From positions 87,504 through 151,503 of the forward strand of contig CANGNF010000007.1 of the NCBI GenBank assembly GCA_947455205.1: a DNA stretch of 64,000 bases. The letters run 5' to 3'. Positions 43,386 to 57,364 of the stretch are shown piece after piece. This DNA is from Acetobacteraceae bacterium (GTDB taxonomy: Bacteria; Pseudomonadota; Alphaproteobacteria; Acetobacterales; Acetobacteraceae). Position 1 is the first letter of the stretch. Every line of letters begins with the position of its first letter. The notes under the pieces were generated by a model that saw nothing but the letters and a program-made list of their open reading frames with translations, ran no database searches and was not told where the DNA came from. The translations under genes were made by a program, and so were the position numbers.

Positions 43386-44267
43386 ATGGCCACCGCCCTG
43401 ACCGCCGGCACCGCCCAGGCTCCGGCCGCCGATGGCCGGCTGCGCCGCGTGCTGCGCCGGCTGCAACGGCAGCCGACCAGCCTGGTCGCCGGCGCCGTCA
43501 TCCTCGCCTTCATCATCATCGCGCTGGCCGCGCCCTGGGTGGCGCCGCAGGACCCGCTGGCCTCCAGCTTCCTGGCCGTGCGCAAGCCACCCTCGGCCGC
43601 GCATTGGCTGGGCACCGACGAGGTCGGCCGCGACGTGTTCTCCCGCCTGGTCTGGGGCGCGCGCACCTCCATGCTGGCGGGGCTGATCCCGGTGCTGGTG
43701 GCGCTCTCCATCAGCCTGCCGCTCGGCCTGCTCAGCGGCTATGCCGGCGGCTGGATCGACATGGTGCTGATGCGCGTGGTGGACGCCATGCTGGCCATTC
43801 CGTTCCTCATCATCGCCATCGCGCTGGCGGCCTTCCTGGGGCCGGATATCTGGAACGCCATGCTCGCCATCGGCATTGCCGCGCTGCCCATCTTCGTGCG
43901 CCTGGCACGCGCCGCGGCCATGAGCGTGCGCGCCGAGGACTATGTGGAGGCCACCCGTTCTCTCGGCAGCTCGCCGCTGCGCATCGCGGTGCGGCACATC
44001 CTGCCCAACATGCTGCCGCCGCTGCTGGTGCAGACCAGCGTCATGGCAGCCTCCGCGATCATCGCGGAGGCATCGCTCTCCTTCCTCGGCCTGGGGCAGC
44101 AGCCGCCGGCGCCCAGCTGGGGCAGCATGCTGAACGCAGCGCAGCGCCACATGGCCGCGGCGCCGTGGATGGCCATTGCGCCTGGCTGCGCGATCTTCCT
44201 GCTGGTGATCTCTCTGAACGTGCTGGGCGACGGCCTGCGCGACGCCCTCGACCCCAAGGGCCGCTGA
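43386..44267 (+). CDS. Dipeptide-type ABC permease (DppC-like)
   Basis: A 293-residue permease with an N-terminal cytoplasmic extension (residues 1-35), then six membrane segments. The DppC motif HWLGTDEVGRDVFSRLVWGA and the EAA loop EDYVEATRSLGSSPLRIAVR are visible, along with EASLSFLGLGQQPPAPSWG. It completes the five-component importer and lies two bases after the DppB-like gene. Confidence 0.95.
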   Translation: MATALTAGTAQAPAADGRLRRVLRRLQRQPTSLVAGAVILAFIIIALAAPWVAPQDPLASSFLAVRKPPSAAHWLGTDEVGRDVFSRLVWGARTSMLAGLIPVLVALSISLPLGLLSGYAGGWIDMVLMRVVDAMLAIPFLIIAIALAAFLGPDIWNAMLAIGIAALPIFVRLARAAAMSVRAEDYVEATRSLGSSPLRIAVRHILPNMLPPLLVQTSVMAASAIIAEASLSFLGLGQQPPAPSWGSMLNAAQRHMAAAPWMAIAPGCAIFLLVISLNVLGDGLRDALDPKGR

Positions 44268-44328
44268 ACGGTTGCGCCAGCGGCCCCGGCGGCCCTATCA
44301 CCGGGGCTGACAGGGAAGGGCAGGGATC

Positions 44329-46395
44329 ATGGACGGCAGCCTAGGCATCACCACCCACCGCACCGCCTGCCCGCACGACTGCCCCAGCGCCTGCGTGCTG
44401 GAGGTGGAGCGGCTCTCGCCCACCCGCATCGGCCGGGTCCGCGGCTCCCACAGCTACGACTACACCGCCGGCACCTGCTGCGCGAAGGTCGCCCGCTATG
44501 CCGAGCGGGTGCATCACCCGGACCGCCTGACCCACCCGCTGCTGCGCGTGGGCGCCAAGGGGGAGGGCCGCTTCGCCCGGATCAGCTGGGACGAGGCGCT
44601 GGACCGCATCGCCACCGGCTTCCGCGACGCCACCGCGAAGCACGGCGCCCAGAGCGTCTGGCCGTACCAGAGCGGCGGCAACATGGGCATGCTGCAGCGC
44701 TACGGCCTGGACCGGCTGCGCCACGTCATGCGCTATTCCCGGCAGAAATCCACCATCTGCATCACCCCCGGCGAGAGCGGGTGGAAGGCCGGCCACGGCC
44801 AGTCCCGCGGCGCCGACCCGCGCGGCATCGCCGAGGCCGACCTGATCCTGATGTGGGGCGGCAACCCCGTGTCCACCCAGGTCAACCTGATGGCGCACAT
44901 CCAGCAGGCCCGGAAGCAGCGCGGCGCCAAGCTGGTGGTGGTCGACGCCTATCGGTCCCCGACCATGGAGGCGGCCGACATTGCCGTGCTGCTGCGCCCG
45001 GGCACCGATGGCGCGCTGGCGCTGGCGATGATGGCCGTGGCCCTGCGCGAGGGCCGCGCCGACCACGCCTTCCTGGCCGCACACAGCGACTTCGACGCCG
45101 GCGTCCAGGCCCACATCCTGTCACACACGCCGGAATGGGCGGCCGAGGTCACCGGCATCCCCGCCGAGGAGATCCTGGCCCTGGCGCGGCTCTATGCCGG
45201 CAGCGACCGCTGCTTCTTGCGCTGCGGTGTCGGCTTCACCCGCAGCCGCAACGGCGCCGCCAGCATCCATGCCGTCAGTGCGCTGGCGGTGCTGAATGGC
45301 AGTTGGGCCAAGCCCGGCGGCGGCGCCTTCTTCTATGCGCTGGACGGTTGGCGCATGGACACGCGGATGACCCAGGCAAGCGACCTGATCGACCCCGCAA
45401 CGCGGGTGCTGGACCAGTCCCGCATCGGCCCGGTGCTGACCGGCGAGCCCACCGCGCTGGCCGGCGGCCCACCGGTGATGGCGATGCTGATGCAGAACGC
45501 CAACAGCGCCGATGTCGCGCCGGACAGCCACCTGGTGCGCCGTGGCCTGATGCGCGACGACCTGTTCCTGGCGGTGCATGAGCAGTTCATGACGCCCACC
45601 GCCGCGCTGGCCGATGTGGTGTTGCCGGCGACGACCTTCCTGGAGCACGACGACATCTATCGCGGCCTGGGCCATACCGCGCTGACCGTGGGCCCGCGGG
45701 TGATCGAGCCCTGGGGCGAGGCGCGCAGCAACAGCGCGGTGGTCTCGGCGTTGGCGGCACGGCTGGGCGCGGAGCACCCGAGCTTCGCGATGAGCGACAC
45801 CGAGATCCTCAACGCGGCGCTGCAGGGCGCCGGCCTCGGCAGCTGGGAGCAGGCGGTGGCCGCCGGCACGGTGGATGTCGGCAACCGCATCCCCGTCGGC
45901 GAGGCCTTCCAGGGTTTCCCGCAGCCGGATGGGCGGTTCCGCTTCAAGCCGGATTGGGCGGCGCTGGGCCCCTACAGCGCGGGCATGCCCGATGTGGCCA
46001 GCCACTGGCCGAATGTGGAGGCCGCGACGGCGGACACGCCGTTCCGGCTGATCACGCCGCCGGCGCGCAGCTTCCTCAACACCAGCTTTTCCGAGACGCC
46101 CGGTTCCCGCAAGCGCGAGGGCTCGCCGGTACTGCTGCTGCATCCCGAGGACGCAGCCGCGCAGGGGATCGCCACGGGCATGCAGGTCTGCATCGGTAAT
46201 GCGCGCGGGCGCATCACCCTGGCGGCCAAGCTGTTCGACGGCATTCGGCCCGGCGTGCTGGCGGTGGAGGGCATCCACCCGGGCACCGCCTTCCCAGAGG
46301 GCATCGGCGTCAACGCGCTGGTTGGCGCGGACCCGGTGGCACCTGGCGGCGGCGTCGCCTTCCACGACAGCGCGGTGTGGCTGCGCCTCGCCTGA
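44329..46395 (+). CDS. Molybdopterin oxidoreductase, DMSO reductase superfamily, Mo-bisPGD with 4Fe-4S site
   Basis: A 688-residue protein with the N-terminal 4Fe-4S motif CPHDCPSAC and a distant CCAK cysteine. The molybdopterin-binding core (SRQKSTICITPGESGWKAGH, LILMWGGNPVSTQVNLMAHI) and the C-terminal domain (FLNTSFSETPGSRKREG) follow. In place of an obvious Cys, SeCys or Ser metal ligand, the site reads TPGESGWKAG, so the ligand is unclear. There is no signal peptide, so it is probably cytoplasmic. The reaction is unknown. It follows the Dpp transporter by 61 bases, and its stop overlaps the CobW gene start, which suggests a cofactor or metal link with that GTPase. Confidence 0.9.
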   Translation: MDGSLGITTHRTACPHDCPSACVLEVERLSPTRIGRVRGSHSYDYTAGTCCAKVARYAERVHHPDRLTHPLLRVGAKGEGRFARISWDEALDRIATGFRDATAKHGAQSVWPYQSGGNMGMLQRYGLDRLRHVMRYSRQKSTICITPGESGWKAGHGQSRGADPRGIAEADLILMWGGNPVSTQVNLMAHIQQARKQRGAKLVVVDAYRSPTMEAADIAVLLRPGTDGALALAMMAVALREGRADHAFLAAHSDFDAGVQAHILSHTPEWAAEVTGIPAEEILALARLYAGSDRCFLRCGVGFTRSRNGAASIHAVSALAVLNGSWAKPGGGAFFYALDGWRMDTRMTQASDLIDPATRVLDQSRIGPVLTGEPTALAGGPPVMAMLMQNANSADVAPDSHLVRRGLMRDDLFLAVHEQFMTPTAALADVVLPATTFLEHDDIYRGLGHTALTVGPRVIEPWGEARSNSAVVSALAARLGAEHPSFAMSDTEILNAALQGAGLGSWEQAVAAGTVDVGNRIPVGEAFQGFPQPDGRFRFKPDWAALGPYSAGMPDVASHWPNVEAATADTPFRLITPPARSFLNTSFSETPGSRKREGSPVLLLHPEDAAAQGIATGMQVCIGNARGRITLAAKLFDGIRPGVLAVEGIHPGTAFPEGIGVNALVGADPVAPGGGVAFHDSAVWLRLA

Positions 46396-47276
46396 TGCGG
46401 CTTCCCTTCACGGTCATCGGCGGCTTCCTCGGCGCCGGCAAGACCACGCTGCTGAACCGGCTGCTGCACCAGGGGCGGCGGCGCTACGCCGTGCTGGTCA
46501 ACGACTTCGGCAGCCTGAACATCGATGCCGCGCTGATCGCCGGGCATGATGGCCGCACGCTGCAACTGACCAATGGCTGCGCCTGCTGCTCGCTGGGCGG
46601 CGGGCTGCTGGACGGCCTGGGCGACCTGCTGGACAGCGGCCAGCCCTTCGACCAGGTGGTGGTGGAGGCGAGCGGCGTGGCCGACCCCTGGCGCATTGCC
46701 GAGGTGGCGCTGGTGGAGCCGCGGCTGACGTTGGACGCGGTGCTGGTGCTGGCCGATGCCACCCGGCTGCCGGTGCAACTGGCGGACCGCTACGTGGGGG
46801 AGACCGTGCGGCGCCAACTGCTTGCCGCCGACCTGGTGCTGCTGAACAAGTGCGACCTGGCCGGCGACACCGCGGTGGCCGATGCCCGCGCCGCCGCGAT
46901 GGCGGTGCGCCCTGGCCTGCACCTGGTTGAAACGGAACAGGCCGCGATCCCCGACGACCTGCTGGACCAGCCGGCGCCGCCGCGCAGCCGCTTCCGCGCC
47001 GAAGCGGCACAGCATGAGGACAGCTTCCGCCGCTTCCTCTACCAGCGCGACGGCCGCTTCGACCACGCGGCGCTGGAGCGTGCGCTGGCGGCGATGCCAC
47101 CGGCGCTGCTGCGGCTGAAGGGTTTCTGCGCCACCACGCAAGGCCCGGCGCTGCTGCAGATGGTCGGGCCGCGCTGGACGCTGACGCCGGCGGAAGCAGA
47201 GGGCATCGCCCTGGTCGGCATCGGCACGCCGGACCTGCCAGACCTGGCTGCCGCGCTGGATGCGGCGCTGGCCTAA
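46395..47276 (+). CDS. CobW/P47K-family GTPase (metal or cofactor chaperone)
   Basis: A 293-residue GTPase with P-loop GGFLGAGKTTLLN, the metal-binding CxCC motif in NGCACCSLGGGLLD, the switch region VVVEASGVADPWRIAEV and LLNKCDLAG as guanine-specificity motif. COG0523 proteins deliver metals or help load cofactors into partner enzymes. The start at 46395 overlaps the stop of the molybdopterin oxidoreductase (TGATG), which makes that enzyme the likely client, by inference. No zinc-dependent regulator or other zinc gene is nearby. Its end overlaps the convergent kinase gene by four bases. Confidence 0.92.
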   Translation: MRLPFTVIGGFLGAGKTTLLNRLLHQGRRRYAVLVNDFGSLNIDAALIAGHDGRTLQLTNGCACCSLGGGLLDGLGDLLDSGQPFDQVVVEASGVADPWRIAEVALVEPRLTLDAVLVLADATRLPVQLADRYVGETVRRQLLAADLVLLNKCDLAGDTAVADARAAAMAVRPGLHLVETEQAAIPDDLLDQPAPPRSRFRAEAAQHEDSFRRFLYQRDGRFDHAALERALAAMPPALLRLKGFCATTQGPALLQMVGPRWTLTPAEAEGIALVGIGTPDLPDLAAALDAALA

Positions 47277-48276
47277 GCCCCCGCCTGCACCGCCGTCTGC
47301 CAGCCCAGCTCCGCGATCGGCACTGCCAGCTTGCCATTGGCCTCGGCGTCCGGCCCCACCGCGGTGCCGTCCAGAACCCGCTTCATGATCCCCTGCATGA
47401 TAGCGGCCAGCCGGAACAGGTTGAAGGCAACGTAGAAATCCAGGCCCGGAATGCCCGCACGCCCGGTGCGGCGGCAATAGGCCGCGACGTGCTCGGCCTC
47501 GGTCGGAATACCCAGCGCCGCCAGGTCGCTGCCGGCCAGGCCGCGGAACATGCCCGGCGGAATGCGCCAGTACATCGCGCTGTAGGCGAAGTCCGCTAGG
47601 GGACTGCCAAGCGTCGAAAGCTCCCAGTCCAGCACCGCGACAACGCGCGGCTCGGTGGGGTGGAAGACGAAGTTGTCCATCCGGCAGTCGCCATGCACCA
47701 CGCTCACCGCCGCGTCGTCGTGCTTGGCCAGCTGCGCCGGCAGCCACTCGATCAGCCGCTCCATCGGCTCAATCCGCTGCGTCTCACTGGCGCGGTACTG
47801 CCGGCTCCAACGCTCGATCTGCCGGCCCATGTAGTTGCCGGGGCGGCCATAGTCGCCCAGCCCCGCCGCGACCGGGTCGATGCCGTGCAATTGCGCCAGC
47901 GTCGCGTTCATCGCGTCGAACAGCGGCGCGCGTTGCTCGCGCGGCACCTCGGGCAGGCGCGGGTCGAAGAAGATGCGGCCGGCGACGAAATCCATCACGT
48001 AGAACGGCGTGCCGACCACGCTGGTGTCGTCGCTGTAGCCGTAAACGCGGGGCGTCGGCAGCCCGGCGGCGTGCAGCCCGGCGATCACGCGGTATTCGCG
48101 GTCCACCGCATGGGCGCTGGGCAGCAGCACGCCATCCGGCTTGCGGCGCAGCACGTAGTCGCCGCTGGCCGCCTTCAGCCGAAAGGTCGGGTTTGACTGG
48201 CCGCCGGCCAGCCGCAGCATCTCGAACGGGCCTTCAAAGCCCGGCACATGCGCCTTCAGCCAAGCCTGCAACGCGT

Positions 48277-48286
<10 letters not shown>
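47273..48286 (-). CDS. APH-like phosphotransferase (ACAD10/11-type kinase)
   Basis: A 337-residue aminoglycoside-phosphotransferase-fold kinase with the nucleotide-binding [20 protein letters not shown], catalytic [15 protein letters not shown] and the metal-binding [18 protein letters not shown]. Proteins of this type sit next to acyl-CoA dehydrogenases of the ACAD10/11 kind; in that system the kinase phosphorylates 4-hydroxyacyl-CoAs before elimination. That fits here, since the upstream acyl-CoA dehydrogenase gene overlaps this one by 10 bases. An antibiotic-resistance role is unlikely. Confidence 0.9.
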
Positions 48287-49479
<1,193 letters not shown>

Positions 49480-49576
49480 CAGCGTTTCCCCTTCTTGCCG
49501 GCAGGGAACCACAGCCCTGCCACTGGTGCCACCCGCCTGATTGCGCGAGGCTGCGGTCTGACCCAGGGGTATCCAC

Positions 49577-50578
49577 ATGCCAAGCATCGACTACGCCGCC
49601 CTGGTGGCGCTGCTGGCCCGCATCCTGGCCCGCAACGGCTACAGCGCCAGCAACGCCCATGTGCTGGCCGAGACCATGGCCATGGCGGAGCGCGACGCCG
49701 CCCACAGCCATGGCGTGTTCCGGCTTGAGGGCTATTTGGGGGACGCCCGCAGCGGCTGGGCCAAAGGGGATGCGGTGGCGCGCCTGCTGCCCAGCCCGGC
49801 CGCGCTGATTTTGGTGGATGCCGATAACGGCCACGCCCAACCCGCCTGGCGCCGCGGGCGGGACCGCCTGGTGGCCCGTGCCGGGGAACTCGGCCTGGCC
49901 GGCATGGTGATCCGCAACAGCCACCACCTGGCCGCGCTGTGGCCGGAGGTGGAGGATTTGGCCGAGGCCGGCCTCGTCGGCCTGAACTTCCGCGGCACCA
50001 GGCCCTTCCTGGCGCTGCCAGGCGGCCGGGCGCCGCTGCTGGGCACCAACCCCTGGGCCTTCGCCTGCCCGCGCGCGGGGCAGCCGCCCATCGTCTTCGA
50101 CATGGCCAGCAGCGCCATGGCCCGCGGCGACATGCTGCTGGCGGCGCGGGAGGGCAGGGCGGTGCCGGAAGGCGCCGGGCTGGACGCAGCCGGCCTGCCG
50201 ACGACCGACCCTGCGGCCATCACCGGCGGCGGGGTGCAACTGCCCTTCGGCGGCATCAAGGGCGGACTGGTGGCGCTGATGGTGGAACTGCTGGCCAACG
50301 CCCTCACCGGCAGCCTGCTGGCGCTGCAGGACCAATCCGCCGAGGTGAAGGGCGCCGCCACCGCCAATGGCGGGCAGTTGATCCTGGCCATCAACCCCGG
50401 CGCCGCCGGCGGCCAGGGCTTCGCGCAGCAGGTGGAGATGCTGGCCGCCGCCTTGGAAGCCACCGGCGCCCGCATGCCCGGCGCCCGCCGCCACGCCGCT
50501 CGTGCGCTCAGCCAGCGCGAAGGCATTCCCCTGGCGGCGGAAAGACTGGCAGAGTTGCACACCCTGGCCGGAGACTGA
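49577..50578 (+). CDS. Ldh2-family malate/lactate-type dehydrogenase
   Basis: A 333-residue NAD(P)H-dependent oxidoreductase of the malate/L-lactate (Ldh2/YbiC-like) family, unlike classical Rossmann dehydrogenases. Typical parts are [38 protein letters not shown] with the conserved histidines, [20 protein letters not shown] and [20 protein letters not shown]. Members reduce 2-oxo acids or cyclic imines such as piperideine-2-carboxylate. It is divergent from the acyl-CoA dehydrogenase and is followed by a Bug binding protein four bases later, so a 2-hydroxy acid substrate brought in by that protein is plausible. Confidence 0.9.
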   Translation: MPSIDYAALVALLARILARNGYSASNAHVLAETMAMAERDAAHSHGVFRLEGYLGDARSGWAKGDAVARLLPSPAALILVDADNGHAQPAWRRGRDRLVARAGELGLAGMVIRNSHHLAALWPEVEDLAEAGLVGLNFRGTRPFLALPGGRAPLLGTNPWAFACPRAGQPPIVFDMASSAMARGDMLLAAREGRAVPEGAGLDAAGLPTTDPAAITGGGVQLPFGGIKGGLVALMVELLANALTGSLLALQDQSAEVKGAATANGGQLILAINPGAAGGQGFAQQVEMLAAALEATGARMPGARRHAARALSQREGIPLAAERLAELHTLAGD

Positions 50579-50582
50579 GCCG

Positions 50583-51524
50583 ATGCAGCGCCGCACCCTG
50601 TTTGCCTTGCTGGCCACCCCCGCGATTGCCCGCGCGCAGGACCGCAGCGTGCGGCTGGTGGTGCCCTTCAGCGCCGGCGGCAACACGGATGCCATCGCCC
50701 GGGTGCTGGCACCGCGCATGGCGGAACTGCTGGGCCAGCCGGTGCTGGTGGAGAACAGGCCCAGCGCCAGCGGCGTGATCGGCGCCGAATACGTTTCCCG
50801 CGCAACGCCAGACGGCCAGACGCTGATGATGCACGACACCACCTTTCCGGTGATGCCGGCGCTGCACAAGCGGCTGCCGTTTGATGTCGAGACCGGCTTC
50901 ACCCTGCTGGGCTGCCAGGCCGCCGGGCCGACGACGATGGTGGTGCGCGCCAACCTGCCGGCGCAGAACCTGCGGGAGGTGGTGGCCCTGGCCCGCGCCA
51001 ACCCGGGCACGGTCAGCTACGCCACCGGCTCCACCGGCGGCACCGCCCACTTGGCCGGGCTGCTGCTGGAACAGGTGGCGGGCATTCGGCTGAACCATCT
51101 GGCCTATGCCGGCGCCGGCCAGGCGATGAACGACCTGGCGGGCGGCCATATCGACATGACCTTCTCGGCGCTGTCGTCCGTGCAGTCCTTGGTGGAAAGC
51201 GGCAAGGTCCGCGCCATCGCCACCAGCGGGGCGCAGCGCCTGCCGACCGCGCCCAACCTCCCCACCTTCCGCGAATCCGGCGTGGACGTGGTGGTCTCGG
51301 CCAATTGGTGCAGCTACGCGCCGCCGGGGACGCCGCCGGCCGCCGCCGCCCGGCTGGCCGAGGCGTTGGCCGGCGCCATCGCCACGCCGGCGATCAATGC
51401 GGAACTGACCCGCCGCGGCTTCGTGCCGCTGCACATCCCCGCCAGCGGCCACGCGGCTTCCCTGCATGCCGAGGTGACGCAGTGGGGCGCGGTGATCCGC
51501 CGCGCCGGCATTCAGCCGGAGTAG
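50583..51524 (+). CDS. Bug/TctC-family periplasmic binding protein
   Basis: A 313-residue binding protein with a short twin-arginine-like signal (MQRRTLFALLATPAIARA) and QDRSVRLVVPFSAGGNTDAIA as the mature start, then VLVENRPSASGVIGAEYVSR and the glycine loop YATGSTGGTAHLAGLLLE. It starts four bases after the Ldh2-type gene, so it is co-transcribed with that dehydrogenase. It ends six bases before the convergent threonine ammonia-lyase gene. Its ligand is unknown. Confidence 0.92.
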   Translation: MQRRTLFALLATPAIARAQDRSVRLVVPFSAGGNTDAIARVLAPRMAELLGQPVLVENRPSASGVIGAEYVSRATPDGQTLMMHDTTFPVMPALHKRLPFDVETGFTLLGCQAAGPTTMVVRANLPAQNLREVVALARANPGTVSYATGSTGGTAHLAGLLLEQVAGIRLNHLAYAGAGQAMNDLAGGHIDMTFSALSSVQSLVESGKVRAIATSGAQRLPTAPNLPTFRESGVDVVVSANWCSYAPPGTPPAAAARLAEALAGAIATPAINAELTRRGFVPLHIPASGHAASLHAEVTQWGAVIRRAGIQPE

Positions 51525-51530
51525 CGCGGG

Positions 51531-52769
51531 CTACCCGCGCCGCACCACGTAGTCCGCCGCTTCCAGCGCGGCGATCAGCGCGTTGCCCTGGGCGGCGTCG
51601 CGCACCTCGATCATCAGCTCCAGCTCCGCGTCCTTGACGCTGGGGGAGGCGAAGAGCCGCTTGTGCTCGACCTCGATGATATTGCCGCCGACCGCCGCCA
51701 CCCGCCCGGCGATATCCGCCAGCACGCCGGGACGGTCCGGGATGGCCAGGTGCAGCCGCAGGATGCGGCCGTCGCGCAGCAGGTTGCGCAGGAACACATT
51801 GGCCAGGATACGCGCGTCGATGTTGCCGCCGCAGATCACCGTGGCCACCGTCTTGCCGGCGAAGCGTTCGGGGAAGGCCAGCAGCGCCGCCACGCCGGCC
51901 GCGCCGGCGCCCTCGGCCACCACCTTGGCGCCCTCCGCCAGCAGGGCGATCGCCTGCTCCACCGCGCGTTCCGGCACCACCAGCACCTCGGTCCGCAGCA
52001 GGCGCAGCTGGGCCAGCGGCAGCTCGCCCACATCGCGCACGGCGATGCCTTCGGCGATCGTCGGGCCACCGACATTCACCGGCAGCCCGGCCAGGCGCTG
52101 CGCCATGGCGGGGTAGCCCTCGACCTCCACGCCGAAGACCGGCAGGCCCGGGCGCAGCGAGGCGGCGGCGGTGGCGCAGCCGGCCAGCAGCCCGCCGCCG
52201 CCCACCGGGAAGAACAGCGCGTCCAGCTTCTCCGGCGCGTCGGCCAGCATCTCCAGCGCCACGGTGCCCTGGCCGGCGATGACCGCGGGGTCGTCATAGG
52301 GGTGGATGAAGGTCAGCCCCTGCTCGCGGGCCAGCGCATGGGCGTGGGCGGCGGCCTCGGCCAGGGTCTCGCCGTGCAGCACCACCTGGGCGCCCCAGCC
52401 CTCGGTCCGCACCACCTTGGTGGCGGGGGTGAAGCTGGGCATGACGATGACGGCGCGGATGCCCGCCAGCGACGCATGCCGCGCCACCGCCTGGGCATGG
52501 TTACCGGCCGACATGGCAATGACGCCCGCGGACTTCTCCGCCGGGGTCAGCAGCGCGATGCGGTTGGCGGCGCCGCGTTCCTTGAAGGCGCCGGTGGCCT
52601 GCAGGTTGTCCAGCTTCAGGTAGACCTTGCAGCCGGCGGCGCGGGAGACGGCGTCGCTGACCAGCATGGGCGTACGCAGCACCGCGCCTTCAATGCGGCG
52701 GGCGGCCGCCTCGACATCGGCAAAGGTCACGGTGGGGGCGGCAGCCACCCCCTGGTCAAGCGGCGACAT
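51531..52769 (-). CDS. ilvA: Threonine ammonia-lyase with C-terminal ACT domain
   Basis: A 412-residue PLP enzyme: the cofactor lysine lies in ATGAFKERGAANRI, followed by VIAMSAGNHAQAVARHA and the phosphate-binding GGGGLLAGCA. Residues about 325-412 form an ACT domain (LHLAIPDRPGVLADIAGRVA), matching the TIGR01127 type, which converts threonine to 2-oxobutanoate and ammonia. The ATG at 52769 is preferred over the longer frame to 52838, which adds an unrelated stretch. A catabolic or serine-specific role cannot be excluded. It lies 108 bases after greA on the same strand. Confidence 0.9.
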   Translation of the reverse strand: MSPLDQGVAAAPTVTFADVEAAARRIEGAVLRTPMLVSDAVSRAAGCKVYLKLDNLQATGAFKERGAANRIALLTPAEKSAGVIAMSAGNHAQAVARHASLAGIRAVIVMPSFTPATKVVRTEGWGAQVVLHGETLAEAAAHAHALAREQGLTFIHPYDDPAVIAGQGTVALEMLADAPEKLDALFFPVGGGGLLAGCATAAASLRPGLPVFGVEVEGYPAMAQRLAGLPVNVGGPTIAEGIAVRDVGELPLAQLRLLRTEVLVVPERAVEQAIALLAEGAKVVAEGAGAAGVAALLAFPERFAGKTVATVICGGNIDARILANVFLRNLLRDGRILRLHLAIPDRPGVLADIAGRVAAVGGNIIEVEHKRLFASPSVKDAELELMIEVRDAAQGNALIAALEAADYVVRRG

Positions 52770-52877
52770 GGCGGCATCCGGGGTTACGCCGGCGGGATAG
52801 ACACCCTGCGCGCCGCCGACGCAAGGCTGTTGCTGCAATGCAGCAGGGGTGGCGCAGCCTGGGGCCGCGCCGACGCC

Positions 52878-53351
52878 TCAGGTGTAGCGGACGCCCGCGA
52901 TCTCATAGGCGCGGGCCCCGCCGGGGGCCGGCACCTCCACGCTGTCACCGACCTTCTTGCCGATCAGCGTGCGCGCCAGCGGCGAGGAGATGGAGATCGA
53001 GTTGACCTTCATGTCGGCCTCATGCTGGCCGACGATGCGATAGGTCTTCTCCTCCTCGCTCTCCTCGTCGATCACCGTGACATAGGCGCCAAACTTCACC
53101 TGGTTGCCGCTGAGCTTGGTGACATCGATCACCTCGACCGAGGGGATGATGCCTTCCAACTCGCCGATGCGCCCCTCGATGAAGGACTGGCGCTCGCGCG
53201 CGGCATGATATTCGGCGTTTTCCGAAAGATCGCCATGGGCGCGCGCCTCCGCGATCGCACGGATCACGGCGGGGCGCTCCTCGCTCTTCAGCGTCCTGAG
53301 CTCATCTTCCAGCTTCGCCAGACCTTCAGCGGTCATGGGGAACTTCTGCAC
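52878..53351 (-). CDS. greA: Transcription elongation factor GreA
   Basis: A 157-residue protein with the N-terminal antiparallel coiled coil ([20 protein letters not shown], with the acidic tip at [16 protein letters not shown]) and the C-terminal FKBP-like domain ([20 protein letters not shown]). GreA rescues backtracked RNA polymerase by stimulating transcript cleavage. The GTG start at 53351 gives MQKFPMT, which fits the family, and has an AGGAAAG ribosome site. It follows carB by 121 bases in the same direction. Confidence 0.96.
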   Translation of the reverse strand: MQKFPMTAEGLAKLEDELRTLKSEERPAVIRAIAEARAHGDLSENAEYHAARERQSFIEGRIGELEGIIPSVEVIDVTKLSGNQVKFGAYVTVIDEESEEEKTYRIVGQHEADMKVNSISISSPLARTLIGKKVGDSVEVPAPGGARAYEIAGVRYT

Positions 53352-53472
53352 GGCGCTTCTTTCCTTCAGCCAACACCCGTCAACCCGTCACCGCCCCAGG
53401 GGGCAACGACAAGCCGGATGGCGGGGGCAAACACGAATGACGTGGGTGCGGTTCCCCGCAGCCCCGCCATGC

Positions 53473-56718
<3,246 letters not shown>

Positions 56719-56728
56719 GAGGGGCGTC

Positions 56729-57361
56729 CTAGCGGGAGGGTTGCAGCGCCAGCTTCGCGGCCAGCAGGCCCAGCGCGGTGCCAAGCACCCAGCGCTGCGC
56801 CGCCATCCAGAACGGGCGACCAGTGAGGAAACGGGAAACGCCGCCGGCGCCAAGCACCAGCAGGCCGTCGAAGACGGTGCAGACCAAGACCTGCACGGCG
56901 CCAAGGATGGCCGCCTGCAGGAACACGTCGCCACGTTCGGGCGAAAGGAAGGGCGGCAGCACCGCCATGTAGAACAGCGCCACCTTGGGGTTCAGCAGCG
57001 CCGTGGCGGCGCCCAGCGAGAACAGCCGTAGGCTGCCTTCACGCGGCATCGGCTGCGGCGAGAAGATCGGCCTGCCGCCGGGGCGCACGCATTGCCAGGC
57101 CAGCCACGCCAGGTACACCGCGCCGCCGATCCGCAGCACGTCCCAGGCATAGGGCACCGCCAGCAGCGCCGCGGTGATGCCGGCCGCCGCCAGCAGCGCG
57201 ATGACCAACGAGCCGAACTGGCAGCCGAACAGCGAGACGATGCCCGCCTGCGTCCCCTGCGCCAGCGTGCGGGACACGAGGTAGAGCATGTTCGGCCCCG
57301 GCGTCAGCGCCAGGCCGAGCGACAGCGCGGCGAAGACCAGCAGCGTCTCGGCGCTGGGCAT
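56729..57361 (-). CDS. LysE/RhtB-family amino acid exporter
   Basis: A 210-residue membrane protein with about six hydrophobic segments and the family opening [20 protein letters not shown], then [20 protein letters not shown] and [18 protein letters not shown]. RhtB-type proteins export amino acids such as threonine, homoserine or lysine. It lies 10 bases upstream of carB and three bases after the SDR gene, so it is co-transcribed with the carbamoyl-phosphate synthase genes. A link with arginine or pyrimidine metabolism is speculative. Confidence 0.92.
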   Translation of the reverse strand: MPSAETLLVFAALSLGLALTPGPNMLYLVSRTLAQGTQAGIVSLFGCQFGSLVIALLAAAGITAALLAVPYAWDVLRIGGAVYLAWLAWQCVRPGGRPIFSPQPMPREGSLRLFSLGAATALLNPKVALFYMAVLPPFLSPERGDVFLQAAILGAVQVLVCTVFDGLLVLGAGGVSRFLTGRPFWMAAQRWVLGTALGLLAAKLALQPSR

Positions 57362-57364
57362 GGG

